Assembly: GCA_965203755.1 (NCBI GenBank)
Contig: OZ241910.1
Span: forward strand, 2,480,001 to 2,544,000
Direction of reading: 5' to 3'
DNA length: 64,000 bases
From: UBA6055 sp965203755
GTDB taxonomy: Bacteria; Chloroflexota; Anaerolineae; Aggregatilineales; Phototrophicaceae
In this document: piece after piece, positions 55,319 to 62,727 of the stretch
How positions within the stretch are numbered: position 1 is the stretch's first letter
How the letters are laid out: the number at the start of each line of letters is the position of its first letter
The notes under the pieces: model-generated
Told to the model about the DNA's origin: nothing
What the model saw: the letters and a program-made list of their open reading frames with translations, nothing else
The model's database searches: none
Translations under genes and position numbers: made by a program

Positions 55319-55458
55319 GGCTGTTCAGCTTGTGACTGCGTATAGAGTTCGATATTGCATGGCGCAAGCTATGCTATTGAGTTTTTTATTCTGTGTCAAG
55401 CTCCGCCATAACGACCCCAAGGCAGGCGCATCCAAATCAAATCGGCCGCCGCCGCGTC

Positions 55459-56667
55459 TTATGGCAGCGGCATCAGCACAATCGATCCCGGCGTCTCAAC
55501 CGCGCCGCAGGTCATGCCGTCGACGACGGTCGATGCCAAGGGCGCGATGGCGCGCGGCATGGTGCGCGCATCCAGGAAGAGAAGTTCGCCCGCCTGCGGG
55601 AAGCAGACCTCGACCCCCTGCTCGACATAGCCCCATACATCCACGGCATCGATAAAGCCGCCGTCCACGATGGCCTGCACGCCGATGCCGCCGCCGTCAA
55701 GCCGCTGGCACTGGACGCCGCTCGCCAGCCCGTAAGTGGCGCGAACGGCGATGCCGGTGGCTTGGTTCAAGTCGATGCAGGTCGTCGCCAGCGGTCGGAG
55801 CGTCGCCGTCGCGGTGGGGATTTTTTCCTGCTTGCGCTTGGGCTTCGGACAGCGGGTTCGGTCGTCTTGGTTGATGCTGTTGTCGCTAACGATTCCACCA
55901 AGGAGGGTCACCCAATGGACTCCCACATTGTTCCTGAAGATAACGCATCCCGAGAGTTGGAGAGTGCTGCCACTTACTGAGATAACCCGATCAGTAGCAA
56001 GGACGGTAGTGTTTCCCTCAAAGATGCCGCCGTTGATGCTCATCACGGTGTCTGCTGCCGGGCCGGTTCCAACAAGAGAGGCAGCGGTCCCATAGCCAAC
56101 CAGACCATGCGTCTTGCGGTTGTTCAGGAACTGCGCATTCTCAAGATAAGCCTTTCCACCTAAGGCCGCATGGAGTGCGCCGCCAGCGCCCACATTGTTC
56201 CTGAAGATGATGTTGCGGCCGTTGAGGCGCGCGCCCCGCTGCACTATAACCGCCTGCTGCGGCTGGTTCTCGATGCCGGCGTTGCGAATGGTGATATCGT
56301 TTAGATGGAGGACGGTATTTGTATTCGAAGTGGGAAGCCCGACGATGATGGCATAGTGATTGTTTGACCCGATGATGCTGTGTCCGTTGCCGTTGATGGT
56401 GAACTCGCCGGATTCAAATCGCAGAAAGGGCCAGCCACTTTGGACGGTCCAGTTGTGAAAATAACAGTCGGCGGTCAAGTTGAAGGTGGTGATGTTGGAT
56501 GCCGAATTGAACCCGGCGTAAGTCGCTGGCAGTCCGCAGTCCGCCAGTGTCGTCGGGTTGATCGCCCGCGGCGGCAGCGTTGGCACAGGCGTTGCCTGGC
56601 TTTGAACGGGAATGGCGATGATGCAGAACAGGAACAGCAGGCAAAGAAGCAGAGTTTTCTTTACCAT
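55459..56667 (-). CDS. Secreted beta-helix surface protein; phase-variable candidate
   Basis: 402 residues from ATG 56667, which has GGAG 8 bp upstream and opens a signal peptide (MVKKTLLLCLLFLFCIIAIPVQSQ). It then has a TPVPTLPP linker and one copy of the module CGLPATYAGFNS...FNLTADCYFH...FTINGNGHSI, followed by beta-helix-type repeats (e.g. INGGIFEGNTTVLATD), and a C-terminal domain with four Cys. It is the paralogue of the protein at 19876-21930. A leader ORF starting at ATG 56788 (AGGAG 9 nt upstream) runs into a 23-C tract in front of the signal peptide. Depending on tract length the leader reads into, past, or stops at the ATG. Function: probably surface display or adhesion. Confidence 0.82.
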   Translation of the reverse strand: MVKKTLLLCLLFLFCIIAIPVQSQATPVPTLPPRAINPTTLADCGLPATYAGFNSASNITTFNLTADCYFHNWTVQSGWPFLRFESGEFTINGNGHSIIGSNNHYAIIVGLPTSNTNTVLHLNDITIRNAGIENQPQQAVIVQRGARLNGRNIIFRNNVGAGGALHAALGGKAYLENAQFLNNRKTHGLVGYGTAASLVGTGPAADTVMSINGGIFEGNTTVLATDRVISVSGSTLQLSGCVIFRNNVGVHWVTLLGGIVSDNSINQDDRTRCPKPKRKQEKIPTATATLRPLATTCIDLNQATGIAVRATYGLASGVQCQRLDGGGIGVQAIVDGGFIDAVDVWGYVEQGVEVCFPQAGELLFLDARTMPRAIAPLASTVVDGMTCGAVETPGSIVLMPLP

Positions 56668-56788
56668 GCGGCGAGCTCCAAGAAAATTCGGGGGGGGGGG
56701 GGGGGGGGGGGGAATTAACAGGCGCCGCCGGCCCCCGCTTGGGGATGGCTTCTTTTATATTCATCACTGCCTTATTATTCATATTCAT
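56414..56788 (-). other. Leader ORF in front of the surface protein
   Basis: Minus-strand ORF of 125 codons from ATG 56788 to the stop at 56414 (coordinates given 5' to 3'). Only the first 26 codons and the proline run precede the surface-protein start; the rest overlaps it in another frame. A well-placed AGGAG (56802-56798) and a promoter upstream support real initiation. It is proposed as a control leader and not as a separate functional protein. Confidence 0.5.
56690..56712 (-). repeat. Poly-C tract of 23 (poly-G on + strand)
   Basis: It lies 22 nt upstream of the surface-protein ATG and 75 nt after the leader ATG. At 23 C the leader frame (MNMNNKAVMN...VNS-P7-EFSW) is out of frame with the signal peptide. 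At 22 or 25 it would fuse in frame; at 24 the leader stops at TAA overlapping the ATG (ATGGTAA). Tract length in the assembly may not be reliable. Confidence 0.85.
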
Positions 56789-56822
56789 TTCATCACGCTC
56801 CTATTTTATCTAAAACTCCCCA

Positions 56823-56852
56823 AGTATATGCTCTGAAATCCGATTTTGTCAA
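56823..56852 (-). promoter_or_regulatory. Promoter of the surface-protein leader
   Basis: On the minus strand TTGACA (56852-56847), 18 nt, TATACT (56828-56823). Start near 56816, giving a 28-nt untranslated lead to ATG 56788. Confidence 0.75.
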
Positions 56853-56890
56853 GGATTTTTTGAATTTCCAAGGTAATCGCGCCAAATCGG

Positions 56891-56921
56891 TGGCAATAGA
56901 CCTGCCGTTTTTGGCAATAGA
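56891..56921. promoter_or_regulatory. Perfect 10-bp direct repeat upstream of the surface-protein promoter
   Basis: TGGCAATAGA at 56891-56900 and 56912-56921, 21 bp centre to centre (two helical turns). It lies about 40-70 bp upstream of the -35 of the surface-protein promoter, the place for an activator site. An 8-bp hairpin TCCAGTGC/GCGCTGGA (56938-56960) lies next to it. The remaining gap 56853-57342 holds no gene that I can support. Confidence 0.5.
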
Positions 56922-57260
56922 TGGCAGCACGTGGCGGTCCAGTGCGCGAAAAGCGCTGGATACCGCGCAATGACGACAATTCAAGATGAAGCCGAATGCC
57001 CTGAATGAACCGCTTTGACCCATAAAAACCCTTTCTGATTGAAAAAGCCGCATCGGCGGCGCCAGTCATCTGAAAGCCGTCCTTTTCGCGCCGTTTTGAT
57101 GATAAAAACATCATCCTTCCCTCCCCTCATCCGCCGCCATTCAATTAAGCATATCATAGAATGATGGGCAAAAGGCGACTCTTAGGCCGCGCTTTGGATG
57201 CGATTGCCCGGGTGCCTATTCCCATAGTGACCTTCGCCAGCATAAGCTGATGCGGCCGAA

Positions 57261-57277
57261 TTTACACGAAATTTACA
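57261..57277 (+). promoter_or_regulatory. OmpR/PhoB-type direct repeat
   Basis: TTTACA at 57261-57266 and 57272-57277, 11 bp apart, the spacing used by OmpR/PhoB-class dimers. It lies about 66 bp before the response regulator gene, suggesting autoregulation. Confidence 0.5.
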
Positions 57278-57342
57278 TCAACATCGCGTTGTATGCGGGA
57301 TAATAGGCTGTGATGCGAGCCCGCTTCAATATGGAATTGACG

Positions 57343-58026
57343 ATGAGCGAGACCATTCTGGTTGTGGATGACGAACAGCGGATTATTGATCTGGCTAAGA
57401 TGTATCTTGAGCCGGATGGCTATCTGGTGACGAGCGCGACCGATGGCGTCCATGCGCTGTGGGTTATCCTGGAAGATAAGCCCAATTTGGTCGTATTGGA
57501 TCTGATGCTGCCGGGAATGGACGGGCTGGAGGTCTGCCGGCGGGTCCGCGCCGAATCGGATGTGCCAATCATCATGCTGACAGCCCGCAGCGACGACATT
57601 GACAAAATCGTCGGGCTGGAATTGGGAGCGGATGATTATTTGACCAAGCCATTCAACCCCCGCGAGCTGGTCGCCCGCGTCAAAGCGATCCTGCGCCGAA
57701 CCGACCGCAGCGGCAGCGGCGGCGATGCGCCAGCCCACATCGCAGTCGGCAACCTTCAGATCGACCCGCGGCGCCGGGTGGTTGAAGTCGCCGGACAGGC
57801 CGTGAGCCTGCGGATGAAAGAATTTGACCTGCTGCAAACCCTGGTGGAAAATAAGGGCATGGTCTTTAGTCGCGAAAAACTCCTGAATGTGGTCTGGGGA
57901 TATGATTTCGCCGGAGAAACCCGCACGGTCGATGTCCATATCGCCCATCTGCGGCACAAGCTGGACGGGATGGATGCGGTCATCGAGACCGTTTGGGGGG
58001 TAGGGTACAAGCTCAATGAAAAATAG
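57343..58026 (+). CDS. OmpR/PhoB-family response regulator
   Basis: 227 residues from ATG 57343 (several earlier in-frame starts exist). Receiver domain with VVDDEQ, phospho-acceptor Asp53 in VVLDLMLPGMDG, Thr/Ser in IIMLTARS and Lys in DYLTKPFNPRELVARV. The C-terminal winged helix reads LQIDPRRRVVEV ... EFDLLQTLVENKGMVFSREKLLNVVWGYDF ... TVDVHIAHLRHKL. It overlaps the sensor kinase gene by 11 bp. Target genes unknown; the neighbouring surface protein is a candidate. Confidence 0.95.
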   Translation: MSETILVVDDEQRIIDLAKMYLEPDGYLVTSATDGVHALWVILEDKPNLVVLDLMLPGMDGLEVCRRVRAESDVPIIMLTARSDDIDKIVGLELGADDYLTKPFNPRELVARVKAILRRTDRSGSGGDAPAHIAVGNLQIDPRRRVVEVAGQAVSLRMKEFDLLQTLVENKGMVFSREKLLNVVWGYDFAGETRTVDVHIAHLRHKLDGMDAVIETVWGVGYKLNEK

Positions 58027-59551
58027 ACGGCGCCGTTTTTCCTTCAGTTTGCGCCTGCGCCTGCTGACTTCGTATCTGGTGCTGCTGCTGGTTGCCCTAA
58101 GCGTCATTGCCAGCGCGCTGATTGTGCTGATCGGCAACCGCCCGGCGCCGCCCGAGCCGACCTATGAGCGCCTGGCCGCCTTGGCGCGGGGATTGAACCT
58201 GCGCGAGTTCGTCGCCGATTTGCCGCCGAATGCCAGCCGCGCGTTTGTTCAAAAACAGATTCCAGAATTTTTAGCCCGCTTTGCCGAATCGCGCAATGTG
58301 CGGACCATGCAGATCCACGTGCGGCCAAAAGGCGCGGCGATACGCTATGACAGCGCCGGCCATTATGAATTGGGACAGGCGATCAATCTGCTGGTCGATG
58401 GCTATCACAATGATCAGCTAGGCAAAGTGCTGTCCTTCGGCGTCGACCAAATCTTTGGCGGCTTCTCCGATCCCGGCGGCAGCGAGTGGCTTTATGGCGG
58501 CCTGCTCTTTCCCCAGCAGCGTCTTATTTTTGAACGCGTTTGGGAGGATAATCTGTGGATTCTCGCCGAACCCAGACCCACGGTCAGCCTGCAAGAGACC
58601 TTGGCCGATTTTGGCAGCGCCCTGGCGCCGCCGCTGATCCAAGCGGGGATTGTCGGCATCGTTTTCGCGGTCATCCTGGCGGCGCTCATTAGCCGCACGA
58701 TTGCCAAGCCCTTGCAGCGGGTCGCCAAAGCCGCCACCGATGTCGCCCGCGGCGATTATGCCGTGCATGTGCCGGTGCGCGGGCCGCCGGAAGTCCGCTC
58801 TTTGGCCGCCTCCTTCAACCGCATGACCGCCGAAGTTCTCGCCGCCAACAACGCCCAGCGCGATTTTCTTGGCAATGTCTCCCATGATTTGAAGACGCCG
58901 TTAACATCGATTCAGGGCTATTCACAGGCGATTGTCGAAGGCGCGGCGAAAAACCCGCAGGAAGCGGCGCAGATTATCTTTGAAGAAGCCGGCCGTTTGA
59001 ATCGGATGGTGGTTGAATTGACCGATTTGGTGCGGCTTGAAGCCGGGCGGCTGTCGATGAAAAGCGAAGCCATCGATATGGCGCAGCTTGCCGATGCCGT
59101 GGTCCAAAGCCTGGCGGTCGTGGCCGAAAAGCAGGGCATCAAGCTGGAATCGTCCACCGAAAGGGCGCCGCTGATCGCCGGCGATGGCGACCGTCTGGCG
59201 CAGGTGCTTGCCAATCTGATCGGCAATGCGCTCAAATTCACGCCGCCCGGCGGCGCGGTGCGGGTTGTCGCCCAATCCAAAGACGGCGGCGCTGCGGTCG
59301 CCATCCATGATACCGGCATCGGCATTCCGCCGCCGGATTTAGGGCGCGTCTTCGAGCGATTCTATCAGGTCGATAAAGCCCGCGGCCCGCAGCGCGGCAC
59401 CGGCCTGGGTTTGGCGATATCGCAGGAGATCATCGAGGCGCACGGCGGCAAAATCACCGTCCACAGCCAAGGCCATCATCAAGGCACGGTCTTCCGCATC
59501 TGGCTGCCGGCCATGGCGAAGACCTCAATGCGCGGCCGAAGCATGGTTTAG
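58016..59551 (+). CDS. Membrane sensor histidine kinase (HAMP, HisKA, HATPase)
   Basis: 511 residues. Membrane helix about 14-38, extracytoplasmic sensor about 39-200, second helix about 208-232, HAMP about 235-285. H-box NVSHDLKTPLTSIQGYSQ near 302; N-box LIGNALKFTPP; G1 HDTGIGIPP; F-box and G2 RGTGLGLAIS. It phosphorylates the regulator encoded just upstream (11-bp overlap). The sensor domain is not recognised. Confidence 0.95.
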   Translation: MKNRRRRFSFSLRLRLLTSYLVLLLVALSVIASALIVLIGNRPAPPEPTYERLAALARGLNLREFVADLPPNASRAFVQKQIPEFLARFAESRNVRTMQIHVRPKGAAIRYDSAGHYELGQAINLLVDGYHNDQLGKVLSFGVDQIFGGFSDPGGSEWLYGGLLFPQQRLIFERVWEDNLWILAEPRPTVSLQETLADFGSALAPPLIQAGIVGIVFAVILAALISRTIAKPLQRVAKAATDVARGDYAVHVPVRGPPEVRSLAASFNRMTAEVLAANNAQRDFLGNVSHDLKTPLTSIQGYSQAIVEGAAKNPQEAAQIIFEEAGRLNRMVVELTDLVRLEAGRLSMKSEAIDMAQLADAVVQSLAVVAEKQGIKLESSTERAPLIAGDGDRLAQVLANLIGNALKFTPPGGAVRVVAQSKDGGAAVAIHDTGIGIPPPDLGRVFERFYQVDKARGPQRGTGLGLAISQEIIEAHGGKITVHSQGHHQGTVFRIWLPAMAKTSMRGRSMV

Positions 59552-60561
59552 AATGGGATGTCGTCGCTTGTGTATCGTCCCAGATACGCCAGCTTGCCGT
59601 CTATTGATACTCTTACAGCATACTCGCTTATGTTTATGCCAGATAAGTCCAGGTTAAGTCTTGTATTTTCAAGCTCTGCAACGATGTTTGAGTATTTTTG
59701 CTCGAACCAATATGGCTCTCCAGACCACAGGTCTGTAATATCAACTCTTATTTTGAATGGTCCGTAAAAGTCGGTGTCGCTAGGGCGTTTGAAGTTTATG
59801 TATATGCTCTCTTTTTCCAGCGTAACGTCTTTGATATACAACCATTCTTGGTTGAACAGCAAATGAGGATTGCGCGTGCGAACTTTGGATTCCCACCTAT
59901 TCCAAACAACAGGTGCCAGTAGATTGTACAGGGTTTCGTATTCCGCTTGTGAACGGCAGCAGATATAGTTCAGGTAATTCAAGGGGATTCGCTTTGGATA
60001 GATTACCTCGGCTTGTCTAGCATTGATTATGCGGTCTCTGTCTTCTGAACTAAACCGAGTGTCATGGTAAATATCTTCAAATGGCAGTTGAGTAAATTCA
60101 TCTGCTGTTGTGGATAGGTTATGTCCTCTGCGTGCCAGACTGCCGTCGCTGAAACTTGTATCATTGAGGCTTATGATTCTCCTTATGTTGAATAGAAAAT
60201 ATATCGGGACAGGACAATGGGCGTCTTCATAACGTTGGTTCAGAGGTTTGAACCCTTCCATACGATACAGGGTAGGTGTACGCGGTCTGAAATAGAATCG
60301 CACTTTGTCGGTGAGCGTTGCATCTGTCTGATCGATGATCTGTGAGTTAGCGCTGTCTACGAAGTCTATCCCCTGACGCTTTGCTTCGTCACGAGAAAAA
60401 AGAAAGCCGCTGTTAAGTATGCTGACTGCGTTTCTGATATCAGTGAAATGAAACAGGAAATCTACCCACCATTTGCGATTTCCGAGCCACGGTGCTTGCT
60501 TCAACTTATCAAGAAAAGCCAGAAATTTTTGGGCATCAGGTTTTCTGCGGTCTCGACTCAT
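59548..60561 (-). CDS. darT: DarT-type ssDNA thymidine ADP-ribosyltransferase toxin, with long C-terminal extension
   Basis: 337 residues, about 120 longer than typical DarT. N-terminal FHFTDIRNAVSILNSGFL, YFRPRTPTLY (90-99) and catalytic Glu185 in NARQAEVIYPKRIPL are DarT signatures. DarT modifies thymidine in single-stranded DNA and blocks replication, including that of phage. The last 120 residues (from about 215) form a beta-rich region not expected in the core enzyme. Its ATG overlaps the darG stop (ATGA), so antitoxin is made first. The pair is AT-richer than the flanking genes. Confidence 0.88.
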   Translation of the reverse strand: MSRDRRKPDAQKFLAFLDKLKQAPWLGNRKWWVDFLFHFTDIRNAVSILNSGFLFSRDEAKRQGIDFVDSANSQIIDQTDATLTDKVRFYFRPRTPTLYRMEGFKPLNQRYEDAHCPVPIYFLFNIRRIISLNDTSFSDGSLARRGHNLSTTADEFTQLPFEDIYHDTRFSSEDRDRIINARQAEVIYPKRIPLNYLNYICCRSQAEYETLYNLLAPVVWNRWESKVRTRNPHLLFNQEWLYIKDVTLEKESIYINFKRPSDTDFYGPFKIRVDITDLWSGEPYWFEQKYSNIVAELENTRLNLDLSGINISEYAVRVSIDGKLAYLGRYTSDDIPF

Positions 60562-61469
60562 GCCAGCTTGACTTTTTGCAGACGCGATTTTCTTTCACTC
60601 GCCTGAGCGACAAGCCGCAAGCCGATGTCCTGGCCGGTTACTTCAGGGCGGTTAGAAAGCAGTATTGGCCGAATATAGGGCAGATCTGTCAAAAAACTTG
60701 CGATAATGTACACATATTTTGTTAGATCATCAGGGAAGTCGCGGATAAGAAAATAGCCCTTTGATCTTATCAGGCTCCATAGTTCTTTAAGGGCCTCTTT
60801 GCTGATAATAAGTCTTTCAGAATCATATTCAAACTCTAGATTCTGTTCAAATAGATCTGATGAAACAGTAAAGCGAGTGCGGTTGTCCAAGCTGACAAAA
60901 TCCTGTTTGCTTGCAATAAGCTCTTTAACATCATCCCATAATTCTACAAAAGGAAGGTAGCGGGGTTCGCTGTGCAGCCATTTTTTGATTTCTTTGATAT
61001 TGCGATGTTCCGGGACAAACCGGCCATTCTGCTGGTACAAATGAATAAAAATCTCGATTGGCAAATTCACAAGATAATGTTCCATCAATGGCTGCGCTTC
61101 CTTTTCCCAGTCAAGCTCACCATGGCCACAGCCTAACATCGGAAACGAAACCGAGAGCATACTCTTCGAGTCATAGGTATCTGCGAATTTTTGCAGCCCG
61201 GCTTCAAGATATTCAATTTTCGACTTGCCGCGCCAATGCTTTTTTGTCGGGAAATTGAGTATCCACTTATGCGGCGTTTTGTATAACCAGAGTTGCCCGA
61301 CATTGAACATCCCTTGCTCGCAGAAGTATTGATATTGTTCAAACATCTCCGGATAAATCCGCTTGAAATCTTTAGCGATTCCCTTGCCCATCACCCCGAC
61401 CGTATTGACCGTGTTCACAAGAACTTTGGCGGGACTTGTGAACAGATCGCCAACGACATAAGTAATCAT
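60558..61469 (-). CDS. darG: DarG-type macrodomain antitoxin
   Basis: 303 residues; ATG 61469 with AGGGG 8 bp upstream. Macrodomain motifs: GDLFTSPAKVLVNTVNTVGVMGKGIA (7-32), and SFPMLGCGHGELDWE near 110. DarG removes the ADP-ribose from DNA and also binds the toxin. A C-terminal domain (about 160-303) of unknown fold is present, as in other DarG proteins. Order antitoxin-toxin with 4-bp overlap. A TATACT at 61511-61506 may be the -10 box. Confidence 0.92.
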   Translation of the reverse strand: MITYVVGDLFTSPAKVLVNTVNTVGVMGKGIAKDFKRIYPEMFEQYQYFCEQGMFNVGQLWLYKTPHKWILNFPTKKHWRGKSKIEYLEAGLQKFADTYDSKSMLSVSFPMLGCGHGELDWEKEAQPLMEHYLVNLPIEIFIHLYQQNGRFVPEHRNIKEIKKWLHSEPRYLPFVELWDDVKELIASKQDFVSLDNRTRFTVSSDLFEQNLEFEYDSERLIISKEALKELWSLIRSKGYFLIRDFPDDLTKYVYIIASFLTDLPYIRPILLSNRPEVTGQDIGLRLVAQASERKSRLQKVKLA

Positions 61470-61578
61470 TGTGTCACCCCTGTTTCGATCTTGGTCTCTG
61501 ATTTGAGTATAGCAAAGAATGAATGATTGAGAGACTCGGCCAACTCAATATCAATAGTAGAACAGTCATTCTAAATTC

Positions 61579-62622
61579 TCAAGTCGCAATCGACTCTGGC
61601 GCATCAAAAGCCAGCGCCGGCAAGACCAGCGACACCGATACCCTGTCATCCCGTTGATAGTAATGGGAGACGTCAGCCAAGGCGATCAATTCAGTATGGT
61701 CAGCCAGCATCAGCCCAAGCCGCTGATGATGCCCGTAAAATTCGCGCCAAAGCACCGATGCCGGCATGCCCTGGTCATCAAAACCGACGCGCAGCGCTTC
61801 GGGCCGAATCATGAGCTGCACCGGCCCCGATTTGGGATGAAAAAGTTTCACCAAACCAAGCGGACTTTCCGCCAGCAGCCCCCGCGCCTCGCCCGGCAAA
61901 AAATTGGCCTCGCCGATAAAACGCGCCACCTGACTGTTGATCGGGCGGTTGTAAATCACATGCGGCCTTGCCGCCTGTATCAGCCGCCCTTGAAAGATGA
62001 CGGCGATTTTGTCGGACAAACTCAATGCCTCATGCTGATCATGCGTTACAAAAATGGCCGTCGTTTTCGTTTCCAGCAGAATACGGCGCACATCCTTGCG
62101 AACCTGTGACCGCAAAGCCGTATCCAAATTGGAGAAGGGTTCGTCAAGCAGCAGAATATCCGGATTAGGCGCCAGCGCCCGCGCCAAAGCGACCCGCTGC
62201 TGCTGCCCGCCGGATAGCTCGTGGGGCATGCGGTCAGCGAATTCAGACAAGCCGACAAGCGACAGCATGCGCTTGACCCGCCGCGCCTTGTCTTTAGGCC
62301 GTCCATGCAGGCCAAAGGCGATGTTTTTCGCCGCGTTAACATGCGGAAACAGCGCATAATCCTGAAACACCATCCCCACTTTGCGTTTTTCCGGCGGAAT
62401 GAAACGATGATCGTCGGCGACGACATGGCCGCCGATTTGGATGCGGCCGGCGGTGGGCCGCTCAAAGCCCGCTAAGAGACGCAAGGCTGTGGTTTTGCCG
62501 CCGCCGCTTGGGCCAAGCATGGTCAAAAATTCACCGGCCTTCACCGTAAGCGTGATATCTTCGACCGCAACCGCATCGCCATAGCGTTTCGTGAGATGAT
62601 TGATTTGAAGTGAAACGTCCAT
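61579..62622 (-). CDS. ABC transporter ATP-binding protein (FbpC/PotA/CysA group, probably iron)
   Basis: 347 residues. Walker A LGPSGGGKT (36-44), FQDYALFPH Q-loop, signature LSGGQQQRVALARAL, Walker B DILLLDEPFSNLD and H-loop VTHDQHEAL, then a C-terminal TOBE-like domain. Paired with a two-domain FbpB-type permease upstream, so ferric iron or thiamine uptake is likely. The substrate-binding protein gene is outside the window. Confidence 0.93.
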   Translation of the reverse strand: MDVSLQINHLTKRYGDAVAVEDITLTVKAGEFLTMLGPSGGGKTTALRLLAGFERPTAGRIQIGGHVVADDHRFIPPEKRKVGMVFQDYALFPHVNAAKNIAFGLHGRPKDKARRVKRMLSLVGLSEFADRMPHELSGGQQQRVALARALAPNPDILLLDEPFSNLDTALRSQVRKDVRRILLETKTTAIFVTHDQHEALSLSDKIAVIFQGRLIQAARPHVIYNRPINSQVARFIGEANFLPGEARGLLAESPLGLVKLFHPKSGPVQLMIRPEALRVGFDDQGMPASVLWREFYGHHQRLGLMLADHTELIALADVSHYYQRDDRVSVSLVLPALAFDAPESIAT

Positions 62623-62727
62623 CGCGCTCGCAGAAGAGTTGATAATGACCGCCTAGCATAGAGCAGAAATGAAATCGATAAAGGGCCTAAAGACCGTAAT
62701 CAATGCGGCGACTCGCGCGGCGCGGCT

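Noticed and set aside
56793..57114. Short overlapping minus-strand frames in the gap after the surface-protein promoter
   Set aside because: No ribosome site, no recognisable motif, and they overlap the promoter and direct repeats; treated as non-coding.
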